Source: Acidobacteriota bacterium
GTDB taxonomy: Bacteria; Acidobacteriota; Terriglobia; UBA7540
Length of the DNA stretch: 64,000 nt
NCBI GenBank assembly: GCA_021838785.1
Contig: JAKCCV010000004.1
Location: 19,537-83,536 of the forward strand
Direction: 5' to 3'
In this document: piece after piece, positions 51,510 through 61,068 of the stretch
Layout of the letters: every line of letters starts with the position of its first letter
Position numbering within the stretch: the stretch's first letter is position 1
Program-made: the position numbers and the translations under genes
Notes under the pieces: model-generated
What the model saw: only the letters and a program-made list of their open reading frames with translations
Told to the model about the DNA's origin: nothing
The model's database searches: none

Positions 51510-51998
51510 TCAATTGGCCACGGCGGAATCGGACGCCGAGGCCGTGCCGGAAGTGTTGGCCCTAATCACGGAGGTTTGGTCGGTAAAATAATACGTGATG
51601 CCCGTAATCCCGGGTTGAAGCGGATTCCCCGTCGCCGTATAGCCGTTGAAGTGGCCTTGGGCATCGAGGTAGGCCGGAGAATAAACAAACCCGTAGCCGC
51701 TTTTGGACCCACTGGCCACCACGCTGTCCAGCAAGCCCGCCGCGCTCGCCGTGACGGGCGCGCCCGGCGCGGGCGGGCCAAGCTGTTGCAGAGTGGCGCT
51801 ATAGCCCACGCCGTAAGTCGTGGCGTAGCTGGCTTCCGAGACGTTAATCATCCGCAGGCTCTCGACGGCGGAGGCTTGATTGGCGGCAATGCGGCTGCGC
51901 ACCAAATTGGGAATAGCAATGGCCGCGATAATCAAAATGATGGCCACCACCACCAGGAGTTCAATGAGGGTAAAACCCCTCGCTCTAAGGTCCCGCAT
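51510..51998 (-). CDS. Type IV pilin/pseudopilin-like protein
   Basis: The 162-residue protein has a type IV prepilin leader, MRDLRARG, followed by the processing motif G/FTLIELLVVVAIILIIA with the conserved Glu5, cut by prepilin peptidase, and a long hydrophobic helix. The mature head domain is small, rich in Thr, Ser, Gly and Tyr, and lacks cysteines. It could be a major pilin or a minor pseudopilin. AAGGAG precedes the ATG at 51998. No other pilus or secretion genes are in the window, so it is an orphan locus. Confidence 0.9.
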   Translation of the reverse strand: MRDLRARGFTLIELLVVVAIILIIAAIAIPNLVRSRIAANQASAVESLRMINVSEASYATTYGVGYSATLQQLGPPAPGAPVTASAAGLLDSVVASGSKSGYGFVYSPAYLDAQGHFNGYTATGNPLQPGITGITYYFTDQTSVIRANTSGTASASDSAVAN

Positions 51999-52154
51999 AC
52001 ACGCTCCTTCCATCCTTTAATTCCTGCCCGATGAGGCTCCGGCGTCTTCGACCACCCGGCGCGGCCAAGGACCCGCTTCCCCACGCCATCTCCCCGAACC
52101 ATACGGAGGACGGGTTTGAAAGTCAATATCCAAAACTCTACGGCTGTTAACTTC

Positions 52155-53357
52155 TCAGTTAACCCCGTCGGCGCTCAAGGGAACGGCCACCTCGGCGCCG
52201 TGGCGCTCGGCGGAGAGATAGGCGCTATAAAGCACGGCCACGGTGTCGCGCGCCAACTCTCCGCTGGCCTGCGGCTCGCGGTCCTGATAGAAGCTTTCGG
52301 CGAAGTCCTGGAATTCTTGAGGGTAGCCGTGTTGCCAATCTTCGTCGGGAGCCGGTTGGCTCCAACCCTGCTTCGTGCCGATTTTCTCGGTCACATAAAT
52401 GTCGCGGAAAAGTTCCTCGCGAGGGTTGTACGTTTCAACCGCGTTGATGGGATTCAAATTGCACCGGGTGCGGTGGTTGTTGGCAAAGACTTCCAACCAG
52501 TTGTGAACGCCTCCGAGCACCAACTCGGTGGCGAAAATATCGGCGACGGTGCCGTCGGTGAACGTGACGTGCATTTGGCCGTAGTCCTCAATGTCCTCAT
52601 AATTGGTCCGCAGGCAGCCGGCGTCCCGGAAGGCGGGCAGACGGGTGATTTCGTGGGTGCGCGCGGAAACCGTCGCCGGACGGATGGGCTGGCCGTTGGC
52701 GGAAGGTCGCTCGGCGCGTTTCAGATAGAGGGCCGCGGTCAAGGGATGACACCCTTTGCCGACGATGGCCCCGCCGCCCGAAAAGCGCCAGATGCCGTAA
52801 TAGGGCGAATGCGACCCGCTGTGTGATTCATCGCCCATCAGCCAAAGAATCTGCCCGCCCGTCTTCTCTAAAATTTCGCGCTCCTTTTGAATCGCCGGGG
52901 CATACACCCAGTTCTCCGCGTAGCCAAGGCGCTTGCCGCTTTTCCGGGCGGCTTCCAGCATCCGATGGCAACTGGCCAGGGCTTCCCGCAACATGACTTC
53001 TTTGGGAAAAGTGTTGCCGCAAAACGCCTCCTCCTTCGCTCCGTCGGGGCCGTAATAGCCGGTGAACGGCTTTTCGATGATGACGTGCTTGCCGCGTTCC
53101 AGAGCCGCCACCGCAAGCCGCTCGTGCAGAAAACCCGGCGCGCAGATATCCACCACGTCGCTCTGCTCGCAAAGCTCTTCAAAACTGGCGAAGGCTCGGC
53201 AGCCGAACTCGCGCCCAAAGGCCTCGCGCGAAGCCGCCGTCTTGGAGGTTACCCCCACCACTTGAAGCGGCACACCGTAAACTTTTCGATAGCCTTTCCA
53301 GTGAAAGCGAGCCGCGAAGCCTGCGCCCGCGATGCCGACGCGTAACGTTTCCGGCAT
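52155..53357 (-). CDS. Gfo/Idh/MocA-family oxidoreductase
   Basis: The 400-residue NAD(P)-dependent dehydrogenase has an N-terminal Rossmann fold (VGIAGAGFAARFHWKGY), the conserved catalytic motif VIIEKPFTGY and a C-terminal alpha/beta domain starting near GGGAIVGKGCHPL. Substrates in the family are sugars, inositols or glycosidic oligosaccharides; none can be assigned. It is divergent from an exported TIM-barrel isomerase-like gene 150 bases away, a combination often seen in sugar-degradation loci. GGGAGAAG precedes the ATG at 53357; the frame reads on upstream but overlaps that gene. Confidence 0.92.
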   Translation of the reverse strand: MPETLRVGIAGAGFAARFHWKGYRKVYGVPLQVVGVTSKTAASREAFGREFGCRAFASFEELCEQSDVVDICAPGFLHERLAVAALERGKHVIIEKPFTGYYGPDGAKEEAFCGNTFPKEVMLREALASCHRMLEAARKSGKRLGYAENWVYAPAIQKEREILEKTGGQILWLMGDESHSGSHSPYYGIWRFSGGGAIVGKGCHPLTAALYLKRAERPSANGQPIRPATVSARTHEITRLPAFRDAGCLRTNYEDIEDYGQMHVTFTDGTVADIFATELVLGGVHNWLEVFANNHRTRCNLNPINAVETYNPREELFRDIYVTEKIGTKQGWSQPAPDEDWQHGYPQEFQDFAESFYQDREPQASGELARDTVAVLYSAYLSAERHGAEVAVPLSADGVN

Positions 53358-53507
53358 ACGTCTTCTCCCGAAGAATCGAAGTTGGCCCTGCGGCCGGCGC
53401 GATTTGGGCTTGACGCCGGGCGGGCAAGCAGAGGATTCTAGCACGCCAGGAAGTGAAAAGGCCGACACCGTGGCTTCACGCCAATGGGCCGACAAAGAGA
53501 GGGCGTC

Positions 53508-54464
53508 ATGTGGAACCGGCGGCAATTTTTGATGAGCGCGTCGCTGATAGGTTTGAGCGGAAGCTTGGGGCGGAGCGCGACGCTTCCGACAGCCCCGCAC
53601 CTCCACTTTCCGCGGGCGCCGCGGGCGCGGCTGTCCGTGGCTTCCTGGCCGTTTCGCGCCTTCATGGAGAGCCCCTCGAACCCGTATCGTGACCCCTCGA
53701 AGCCGGGCATGGACTTGACGGCCTTTCCGGCCATGGTCGTGCGAGAGTTCGGCCTGCATCACATCGAGCCCATGTCCGCGCATTTTCCTTCCACCGACCC
53801 GCGCTATCTCGACCAACTGCGGACGGCCTGCGCCAAAGCCGGCGTGAGCATTGTGGATGTCGCCGTCGGCGCGCAGGGAAGTTTTTACGACCCGGACGCG
53901 GCCAAGCGCAGGCTGGCTGTCGAGTTCGCGCAGCACTGGGTGGATGTTGCGGTGGCGGCCGGTTCGCCGAGCGTCCGCGTTCACATTGGCGGCGTGCGCG
54001 GCGTGCGACCGAGCGTCCACCTGGCGGCTGAAAGCCTGAGCCGCGTGGCCGAGCACGGCGCCCGCCGCAATGTTGTGGTCAACTTGGAGAATGACAACTT
54101 GGTGAGCGAGGATGCGTTTTTCATTGTGAAGGTGATTGACCGCGTGGGAAGCCCTTGGCTTCACGCGCTGCCGGACTTTGGAAACTCGGCGCTCACCGGC
54201 GAGCCGGCTTTCAACTACGACGCCCTCACGGTGATGTTCCGCCACGCCTACAACATCTCCCACATGAAGGACTCGGAAACCGGCCCCGGCGGCAAGCTCT
54301 ACACGGTGAATGTGGCGCGCATCTTTCGCATCGCGCAGGCGAGCGGCTACCGAGGCTACTTCTCGATGGAATGGGACACGGTGGGCGATCCGTATGCCGG
54401 AACGCGACGGCTGATTCGTGAGAGCCTCGAAAACCTTGAGCGAGAACGGGCCGCTGCGCCATGA
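53508..54464 (+). CDS. Exported sugar phosphate isomerase/epimerase-like TIM-barrel protein
   Basis: The 318-residue protein begins MWNRRQFLMSASLIGLSGS, a Tat-type signal (RR-x-F-L), and continues with an AP-endonuclease-2-like TIM barrel (VSIVDVAVG, VRVHIGG, VVVNLENDN, HALPDFGN, NISHMKDSE, FSMEWDT strands). The ENDN, DFGN and MKD segments supply the metal ligands of xylose-isomerase-like enzymes. Such Tat-exported paralogues are common in Planctomycetes, Verrucomicrobia and Acidobacteria; substrates are unknown. The start at 53508 is preferred because the signal begins there. Confidence 0.85.
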   Translation: MWNRRQFLMSASLIGLSGSLGRSATLPTAPHLHFPRAPRARLSVASWPFRAFMESPSNPYRDPSKPGMDLTAFPAMVVREFGLHHIEPMSAHFPSTDPRYLDQLRTACAKAGVSIVDVAVGAQGSFYDPDAAKRRLAVEFAQHWVDVAVAAGSPSVRVHIGGVRGVRPSVHLAAESLSRVAEHGARRNVVVNLENDNLVSEDAFFIVKVIDRVGSPWLHALPDFGNSALTGEPAFNYDALTVMFRHAYNISHMKDSETGPGGKLYTVNVARIFRIAQASGYRGYFSMEWDTVGDPYAGTRRLIRESLENLERERAAAP

Positions 54465-54675
54465 ACCGCGAGCACCGTCGAGCCTAGGTGTCGCGGAAAC
54501 GGTTCCGCCGCCGGCGCGCCTCCGACATCCGCGCTCGCTCCCAGCCGACCCGCACGGCGGGCGGCAAGCTCACGAGCGCTGAGCGAACGCGGAATTTATG
54601 CTAAACTAGCTGCCCAAGGAGAGGAAGAACCCGGGCATCACCAGCCATGCATCCTCGGCAGGAGAGAGAGCGAGC

Positions 54676-55716
54676 GTGAAGGTGGCAGCGAAGCCCATCA
54701 CCATTCGCGACGTGGCGCGCGCGGCCGCCGTCGGCGTGGGAACGGTTTCCCGCGTCCTCAACGGCGGAGCCCATGTCAGCCGCGCCACCACCGAGCGAGT
54801 CGAGGCCGCCATTCGCCGACTCGGCTTTCGCCCCAACGCTCAGGCGCGCCGCATGTTGCGCCGCCACTCCGAAATTGTCTGCTTCCTGCTGAGCAACCGC
54901 GACTTTCCCCACACCTTTCATGCTCGCATTCTGCAAGGCGTGGAAAACTACGCCCGCAGCATTCGCCAGCATGTTATCTTTGCCGCCGTCCATTACGGCG
55001 CCGAGGTCAGTCCTGACCGCATCCATCTGCCGCCCATCCTGCAGGAGCGCGGCATGGTGGATGGGCTGCTCTTGGCCGGAACCATCTACCCCAACTTCCT
55101 GCACCGCATCCAGGAGATGGAGATTCCCTTTGTGGCCTTCGGCAACAACGTCATGGAGTACGAAGGGCCGCGCAACTTCGATCAGGTGAGCTACGACGGC
55201 TATCCGGGCGAAGTCGAAGCCGTGCGGTACACGATTGGGCAGGGGCATCGGTTGATTGCGTTTGGCGGCGATACCACGTACCCCTGGATGCGGGTTCGCC
55301 ACGAGGCCTACCTTGCCGTCATGCGCGAACACAAGCTGAATCCGATTGCCTTCACTGCGCCCAGGCCCGTCAGCAATCTGGAATACGGAGATTGGCTGGC
55401 GGGGCGCGTGCTCGCGCGCAGGCCCCGGCCCACGGCCGTCATCGCCGGCAATGACGAGGTGGCGTTTGGCGTTTGGCGCACCCTCCGACGGCGCGGCCTG
55501 CGGGTGCCGGAGGACATCAGCCTGGTCGGCTTTGACGATCGCGAGGAAGCGATGCTGATGGACCCGCCCTTGACGACAGTGCGCGTGCGCAAGGAAGAGA
55601 TCGGCCAGGCCTGCATGAGGATGCTCCTGGAGCGGCTCCATCATCCCACCATGCCCTATAGCGAGCGTCTGCTGGCGACGGAGTTGGTGGTGCGCGATAC
55701 GGTGAAAAAACTGTGA
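54676..55716 (+). CDS. LacI-family transcriptional regulator
   Basis: The 346-residue repressor has an N-terminal HTH (ITIRDVARAAAVGVGTVSRVLN, hinge AAIRRLGFRPNAQARR) and a periplasmic-binding-fold effector domain with LVGFDDREEAMLM and TTVRVRKEEIGQACMRMLLE near the end. The effector is probably a sugar. It sits in the middle of the 52-60 kb sugar locus and likely controls some of the flanking genes, though no operator was identified. GTG start with AGGAGAG upstream. Confidence 0.93.
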   Translation: MKVAAKPITIRDVARAAAVGVGTVSRVLNGGAHVSRATTERVEAAIRRLGFRPNAQARRMLRRHSEIVCFLLSNRDFPHTFHARILQGVENYARSIRQHVIFAAVHYGAEVSPDRIHLPPILQERGMVDGLLLAGTIYPNFLHRIQEMEIPFVAFGNNVMEYEGPRNFDQVSYDGYPGEVEAVRYTIGQGHRLIAFGGDTTYPWMRVRHEAYLAVMREHKLNPIAFTAPRPVSNLEYGDWLAGRVLARRPRPTAVIAGNDEVAFGVWRTLRRRGLRVPEDISLVGFDDREEAMLMDPPLTTVRVRKEEIGQACMRMLLERLHHPTMPYSERLLATELVVRDTVKKL

Positions 55717-55852
55717 CCGCAACCCCCGCCCGGCCAAACTCCCCTCGAGGCGGGGCTCTCAACCAGCGACTCGCCCGCTTCCGCCGATTGGCGTCCCAAG
55801 ACCCGGCGGCTGCCAGGGCGTGGACTGAGCGCGGCAGCAAGGAAAGAACAGC

Positions 55853-56641
55853 ATGAAGCGTCGAGCCTTCCTGGCTTCTTCTCTCGCCGCCTCCGCCACG
55901 GCGGGCTTACTGCCTTCCGAAGCGCGCGCCCGCGAAGCGGAATCCTCTTCCCGCGACTATTACGAATTGCGCCGCTATCACGTGCGCCAGGGTCTCAACG
56001 TCCGCCTCTTGCACGATTTCTTTCGCCACGCGGCCATCCCCGCGTGGAACCGCATCGGAGTCGAGCCGGTCGGCGTGTTCACAGTAGTGATTGGCCCGCA
56101 CAGTCCAACATTCTATGTCTTGCTAACTCACCACTCCGCTGAATCCGTTTTGACCGCCGAAGATCGGCTGATGGCCGACCCCGAATTCCGGCGCGCCGGC
56201 GCTCGCGTCGTGGACACGCCTTCGACTGCCCCGGTTTACCGCCGCATGGAGAACTCCGTCATGCGAGCTTTTGAGGCGGTGCCTCACATCGAGGTCCCGG
56301 AAAAAAAGCCGCGCATCTTCGAGTTGCGCACCTATGAGAATCACAGCAAGAAGGCCAATCTCAAAAAGATTGAGATGTTCAATACGGGCGAAATCGCCAT
56401 CTTTCGCCGCACCGGGCTGCAACCGGTCTTCTTTGGCGAAAGCTTGGTCGGCGCGAGCCTGCCGAACGTCACCTACATGATAACCTTTGCCAATCTGGAA
56501 GAGCGGGAGAAGCATTGGGAAACTTTCGGCGCCGATCCCGCCTGGAAAAAACTCAGTACCACGCCCGGCTACACGGACGCCGAAATCGTCTTTAGCATCA
56601 CGAACCGCATCCTGCGCCCCACGCCTTATTCGCAGATCTGA
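55853..56641 (+). CDS. Exported NIPSNAP-family protein
   Basis: The 262-residue protein has a Tat-like signal (MKRRAFLASSLAASATAGLL) and two ferredoxin-fold NIPSNAP-type domains, recognisable in YYELRRYHVRQG..RLLHDFF and RIFELRTYENHSKKANLKKIEMF. The second domain carries the IFRRTGLQPVFFGESLVG element. Function in bacteria is not established. It follows the LacI regulator by 137 bases on the same strand. Confidence 0.85.
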   Translation: MKRRAFLASSLAASATAGLLPSEARAREAESSSRDYYELRRYHVRQGLNVRLLHDFFRHAAIPAWNRIGVEPVGVFTVVIGPHSPTFYVLLTHHSAESVLTAEDRLMADPEFRRAGARVVDTPSTAPVYRRMENSVMRAFEAVPHIEVPEKKPRIFELRTYENHSKKANLKKIEMFNTGEIAIFRRTGLQPVFFGESLVGASLPNVTYMITFANLEEREKHWETFGADPAWKKLSTTPGYTDAEIVFSITNRILRPTPYSQI

Positions 56642-56843
56642 AGGCTGCCGCCTCGAACCCGGCCGATCTTGCGCCCGGGCTTGCCAACGATATTTGGTGG
56701 AGGCAGCGCGCCGCCTCACGCCAAGCGGCGACCGAGTCATCACAAAATTTACATTGCGCGCCGTCGGCCAGCGGTTTACACTCGCGCTGTCGCGGGGGCC
56801 GGCTTGGTTTCAAGGGTTTCAGCCCCGCCACGGAGGCAAAGCC

Positions 56844-57731
56844 ATGAATCTGGTGGTGGGAGCGTCGGGTTTGGTCGGCGGCGAGGTTTGCGTGAGGCTT
56901 GCCGCCCAAGCGAAACCCGTTCGCGCGCTGGTCAGAAATTCGACCGACCCAGCCAAGCAGGAAAAGCTGAGGAGCCTCGGCGCCGGCCTGAGTTACGGTG
57001 ACCTCAAAGACCCGTCTTCGCTCAGTGCTGCCTGTCGCGGTGTCGCGACGGTCATCTCCACCGCTTCTTCCGTTCTCTCAAGGCAGGCCGGAGATTCGAT
57101 CGAAACGGTGGACTTACAAGGCCAGCTCAACCTGGTTCGCGCCGCCAAATCCGCCGGGGTCCGCCACTTCATCTTCATTTCTTTCCCGCCGGTCGCTGAG
57201 GATTTCGCTCTCCAGAGAGCCAAGCGCGCCGTGGAAAATGAACTGGTCTCGAGCGGTCTTGTTTACACCATTCTGCAGCCCACTTTTTTCACCGAGGTGT
57301 GGTTGAGCCCCGCCGTCGGGTTTGACGCGGCCAAGGCCACGGCGCAGATATACGGCTCCGGCGAAAACAAAATCAGTTGGATTTCCTACGTGGATGTCGC
57401 CCGCTTTGCCGCCGCCTGCGTCGGCAATCCTGCCGTCCGCAATTGCGTCATCAAGCTCGGCGGGCCGGACGCCCTGAGCCCGCTCGAAGTGGTTCGCATT
57501 TTTGAGGAAGCGAGCGGACGCAAGTTCGCCGTAACCCACGTGCCCGAAGAGGCTCTGCGCGCTCAGCGAGCGGCAGCCGCCGATTCCTTGCAGGAAGCGT
57601 TCCCCTCGCTGATGCTCTATTACGCCCGCGGCGACGTGGTGGACATGAAGCCGGCGCTCAAGCTCTTTCCGATTCCGGCTTCGGATCTCCTCAGCGTCAA
57701 GAATTACGCGGCTCGGTTATTTTCATCCTAA
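56844..57731 (+). CDS. NmrA-like atypical short-chain reductase
   Basis: The 295-residue protein begins MNLVVGASGLVGGEVCVRLA, a GxxGxxG NAD(P)-binding motif, and keeps SAGVRHFIFISFPP and a Y-less active site (ISFPP where SDRs have YxxxK), as in NmrA/HSCARG-type redox-sensor or quinone-reductase-like proteins. YILQPTFF and SYVDVARFAAACVGN are family-typical. The ATG follows CGGAGG. It is upstream of the xylanase gene, which starts 57 bases after its stop. Confidence 0.85.
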   Translation: MNLVVGASGLVGGEVCVRLAAQAKPVRALVRNSTDPAKQEKLRSLGAGLSYGDLKDPSSLSAACRGVATVISTASSVLSRQAGDSIETVDLQGQLNLVRAAKSAGVRHFIFISFPPVAEDFALQRAKRAVENELVSSGLVYTILQPTFFTEVWLSPAVGFDAAKATAQIYGSGENKISWISYVDVARFAAACVGNPAVRNCVIKLGGPDALSPLEVVRIFEEASGRKFAVTHVPEEALRAQRAAAADSLQEAFPSLMLYYARGDVVDMKPALKLFPIPASDLLSVKNYAARLFSS

Positions 57732-57788
57732 CAGCGCGGCCTGCGCCGGCAGACCCTTCCGCGGGCGCGGCCGCCACGAGGCTCAACG

Positions 57789-59120
57789 TTGCGTTGGCGA
57801 ACCTTCTCGATCGCATGGCTGCTGCCGCTCTTGCTCGCCCCTCGCGCCTTTCCGCAAAAACTGTCCGAAGCCGATCTGTTAGGCCAGGCAAACGCGCGCA
57901 TCCAGAAATATCGCACCGGGCGCGCGTCGCTCGAATTGCTCGGCCCTGCCGGCCATCCACTGCGCAAGGGCTTGACGGTCAAGATTCGGCAGACTCGCCA
58001 TGCGTTCCTCTTTGGCTGCAACATCTTCATGCTGGGGCATTGCCGGACGCCGGAGGAAAATGCCGAGTACGCCCGGCGCTTTGCGGCGCTGTTCAATTAC
58101 GCCACCGCGCCTTTTTATTGGTGGACGTACGAGCCCGAGGAAGGCCACACGCGCCGCGCCCAGCTCGAGAAAACCGTTCGCTGGTGCCTGGCGCACGGCA
58201 TCACGGTGAAGGGACATCCGCTGGCCTGGAATTTTTCCGAACCTTCCTGGCTGCCGGACAATCCCGCCGAGGCCATGCGGCTCCAGTTCGCCCGCATTCG
58301 GCGCGAGGTCAGTCAATTTGCCGGGCAAATCAATTACTGGGACGTGGTCAATGAGGCCACGCATTTTGACCGGCCCGAATGCCAACGCCAAGCGCCCATC
58401 CTCACCCGCGGCATTGCCCAAATGGGCGTAGGCGCGTATGTTCGCCATGCTTTCCGCGTGGCGCGCGCCGCGAATCCCCACGCCACGCTCGTGATTAACG
58501 ATTATGACGTCACCTCCGCCTACGCCGATAAGGTGCTCAAGAAACTGGTAGATTCTCGCGGCCGCCCGCTCTATGACGTCATCGGCCTTCAGGCGCATCA
58601 GCACACCGGCGCCTGGCCGGCCGAAAAAATCTGGAATGTCTGTGAGCGCTTCCGCAAATTTGGCAAGCCGCTCCACATTACCGAGACGACCATCCTTTCC
58701 GGCAAGCTGGGCTATGAGCTACGACAGAAGCATCCGGGATTCGATTGGACAACCACGCCCCAGGGGGAAGCGCGGCAGGCACGGCAAGTGGTCCGATTTT
58801 ATACGTTGCTCTTCAGCAATCCTGCCGTCCAGGCCATCACGTGGTGGGATTTTTCCGATCAAGGCGCCTGGCAAGGCGCGCCCGCCGGCCTATTGCGCAA
58901 GGATATGACGCCCAAGCCCGCCTACACCGCGCTTTATCACTTGATTAAAGACAAATGGTGGACGCGGACCACCGCCCGCGTGGGCCGCCGCGGCCGCGCT
59001 CGCTTTCGTGGCTTTTACGGTGATTATCGGGTCACGGTCACGACCGCCGGGCGAACGCTCAGCGGAACGTTTTCTTTTGACAAAACAACTCGTCAACCGA
59101 TCGCTGTCCGCCTGCGTTAA
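57789..59120 (+). CDS. Exported GH10 endo-1,4-beta-xylanase
   Basis: The 443-residue enzyme has a signal peptide (MRWRTFSIAWLLPLLLAPRAF) and an N-terminal segment of about 60 residues before the GH10 barrel (HAFLFGCNIF onward). The acid/base residue is in YWDVVNEATHF and the nucleophile in LHITETTIL; HPLAWN and WWDFSDQGAW are other hallmarks. It should cut internal xylan links outside the cytoplasm. The TTG start follows GAGG by seven bases. With the Gfo/Idh, TIM-barrel, LacI and ADH genes it suggests a plant-polysaccharide locus. Confidence 0.94.
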   Translation: MRWRTFSIAWLLPLLLAPRAFPQKLSEADLLGQANARIQKYRTGRASLELLGPAGHPLRKGLTVKIRQTRHAFLFGCNIFMLGHCRTPEENAEYARRFAALFNYATAPFYWWTYEPEEGHTRRAQLEKTVRWCLAHGITVKGHPLAWNFSEPSWLPDNPAEAMRLQFARIRREVSQFAGQINYWDVVNEATHFDRPECQRQAPILTRGIAQMGVGAYVRHAFRVARAANPHATLVINDYDVTSAYADKVLKKLVDSRGRPLYDVIGLQAHQHTGAWPAEKIWNVCERFRKFGKPLHITETTILSGKLGYELRQKHPGFDWTTTPQGEARQARQVVRFYTLLFSNPAVQAITWWDFSDQGAWQGAPAGLLRKDMTPKPAYTALYHLIKDKWWTRTTARVGRRGRARFRGFYGDYRVTVTTAGRTLSGTFSFDKTTRQPIAVRLR

Positions 59121-59136
59121 ATCTTCAGCCAGACGC

Positions 59137-60135
59137 TCATTCCACCTTGAGCACCGCCGCCGCCCGCAACCGGCTGTGCCGGACGGCTTGGAGCGCGCGG
59201 TTGGCGTCCTCCAGCGGAAAGACCTCAAACTCCGTGCGCACGGGAATTTCCGCCGCCAGCGAAAGAAAATCGCGCCCGTCCTGCCGCGTGGCGTTGGCGA
59301 CGCTGCGCAACACGCGCTCGTGATAAATCAACCCATAATCCATTTGAGGAATGGGACTCATGGTGACGCCCGCGAGCGCCACCACGCCGCCCTTGCGCGT
59401 CGCGCGCAGGGCATCGAGGGCCAGTTTCCCGGCGGGCGCGAAAATGATGGCGGCGTCCACCTGCGCCGGCGGCGAATCCTCCGCGCTCCCGACCCACGCC
59501 GCGCCCAGGCTTTGGGCGGCCTGGCGATGCGCTTCCGAGCGCGTGAAAACGTAAATCTCGCACCCGACATGCTGCGCCACTTGCTGCACGATGTGGGCCG
59601 AGGCGCCAAAACCATAAAGTCCCAGCCGGTCGCCCTTCCCCGCGCCCGACAGCCGAAACGCCCGATAACCGACAATTCCGCCGCAGAGCAGCGGCGCCAC
59701 TTCGAGATCCGAATAATTGTCGGGCAACCGCAAAGCGAACGCTTCGGGAACGATCATCGCTTCGGCGTACCCCCCATCGGCGTGAAGGCCCGTGAAGCGC
59801 CCCTGCTCGCACAAGTTTTCCATGCCGCGACGGCAATACTCGCATTGGCCGCAGGTGGAATAGAGCCACGGCACGCCCACGCGGTCGCCTTCGCGGAACT
59901 CGCTCGTGCCGGGTCCCGTCGCTTCCACCAGGCCGACGACCTGATGCCCCAGAATCACCGGCAACTTCGGCAGCGGCAAGTCGCCTTCCGCCTCGTGCAG
60001 GTCCGTGTGGCAGACGCCGCAGGCGCGCACGCGCACGCGCAACTCGCCCGCGGCCGGAGTCGGAAGGGACACCTCGCGCAGCGCCAGCGGATTTGCATCT
60101 GCGGGCGCGGGTCTTTCAAGCACCATGGCGCGCAT
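59137..60135 (-). CDS. Zinc-dependent alcohol dehydrogenase (AdhA-like)
   Basis: The 332-residue medium-chain dehydrogenase has a catalytic zinc site with GVCHTDLHEAEGD and ILGHQVVG (His kept), a structural zinc loop CGQCEYCRRGMENLC, and the Rossmann motif LYGFGASAHIV. This GHQ/ENLC combination is that of AdhA-type zinc-binding alcohol dehydrogenases. Alcohol or aldehyde specificity is unknown. It is convergent with the xylanase gene. Confidence 0.93.
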   Translation of the reverse strand: MRAMVLERPAPADANPLALREVSLPTPAAGELRVRVRACGVCHTDLHEAEGDLPLPKLPVILGHQVVGLVEATGPGTSEFREGDRVGVPWLYSTCGQCEYCRRGMENLCEQGRFTGLHADGGYAEAMIVPEAFALRLPDNYSDLEVAPLLCGGIVGYRAFRLSGAGKGDRLGLYGFGASAHIVQQVAQHVGCEIYVFTRSEAHRQAAQSLGAAWVGSAEDSPPAQVDAAIIFAPAGKLALDALRATRKGGVVALAGVTMSPIPQMDYGLIYHERVLRSVANATRQDGRDFLSLAAEIPVRTEFEVFPLEDANRALQAVRHSRLRAAAVLKVE

Positions 60136-60331
60136 TGTGTCTCCAGTCTAGCGCGGCGGCGGCGCGGCAAACAACAGCCTGTCCGTCACGGGCACCGCAT
60201 CGCCACCGAATTTACCCGCTTGACCCGAGCCGCTCTGTGGCACAATAGGCAGGTAGGCCGATTGAGGAAACTGGAGCCGCAAGCCGCGCCGCGGCTGTCT
60301 TAAGGCTCGACGACGCGGAAGGAGAGTCAAC

Positions 60332-61021
60332 ATGCGATATCTTTTGGCAGGCATTTTACTGACGGCCTTTCTGGCCCCGATGGCGGCCGCCGACTCGACG
60401 GCGCAACGATTGAAGAAAGCCGCCGACGTGGTCACCGCCATCATGCGCGCCCCCGACCAGAGCATTCCGCAAGGTATTCTGAACAATGCGGTCTGCGTGG
60501 CCGTCGTGCCCGGCTATATGAAGGCGGCCTTTGGCTTTGGAGGAAGTTTCGGACGAGGCGCGCTGGTCTGTCGCCGTGGCGGGACGGGGCCGTGGGGTCC
60601 GCCCGCCATGTTCACCCTCGGCGGTCCGAGCATCGGCTTCCAGATTGGCGGCTCGTCCTCGGACGTGGTGCTTTTGGTGATGAACGGGGACGGCGCCCGC
60701 AAGCTACTGCAAAGCAAGGTCAAGCTGGGCGTGGACGCGGCGGTGGCCGGCGGCCCGGTCGGCCGCAATGCCCAGGCCTCCACCGATGCGCTGATGCACG
60801 CGGAAATTCTCAGCTACTCGCGCTCGCGCGGCGCCTTTGCCGGCATCTCGCTCGGCGGCGCCATCATCAAGCAAGATGGCAACTCCGACCGCAACCTTTA
60901 CGGCCGCAAAGTCTCCGCCCAGGACATTCTTTTTAAGAACGAGGTCGGCATTCCCGCTGCCGCGCGAGCGCTCGACGCTGTGCTGACCAAATACTCGCCC
61001 CACGGCGGCCAAAAATTTTAG
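60332..61021 (+). CDS. Exported SYLF-domain lipid-binding protein
   Basis: The 229-residue protein has a signal peptide (MRYLLAGILLTAFLAPMAAA) and fills the rest with one SYLF (DUF500/Ysc84) domain: IPQGILNNAVCVAVVPG, GRGALVCRRG, AVGGPVGR-type segment (AVAGGPVGRNAQ), SYSRSRGAFAGISLGGA and NLYGRKVSAQDIL. SYLF domains bind phosphoinositide or phospholipid head groups in eukaryotes; in bacteria they are envelope proteins of unclear role. AAGGAGAG lies upstream of the ATG. Confidence 0.93.
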   Translation: MRYLLAGILLTAFLAPMAAADSTAQRLKKAADVVTAIMRAPDQSIPQGILNNAVCVAVVPGYMKAAFGFGGSFGRGALVCRRGGTGPWGPPAMFTLGGPSIGFQIGGSSSDVVLLVMNGDGARKLLQSKVKLGVDAAVAGGPVGRNAQASTDALMHAEILSYSRSRGAFAGISLGGAIIKQDGNSDRNLYGRKVSAQDILFKNEVGIPAAARALDAVLTKYSPHGGQKF

Positions 61022-61068
61022 CTACCGTAGCGCGGACCTCCGCGTCTGAGGTCCACGGCTTTTCATAG

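Noticed and set aside
53358..54263. Extension of the Gfo/Idh frame to 702 residues
   Set aside because: It runs antisense through the TIM-barrel gene and has no family match; homologues start at MPETLRVGIAGAG.
54601..55737. 378-codon minus-strand ORF over the LacI gene
   Set aside because: Shadow frame of the regulator; composition is not protein-like and no start signal is present.
59008..60303. 431-codon plus-strand ORF over the alcohol dehydrogenase
   Set aside because: Antisense to a gene with complete zinc-site motifs; rich in His and Arg as expected of a shadow frame.
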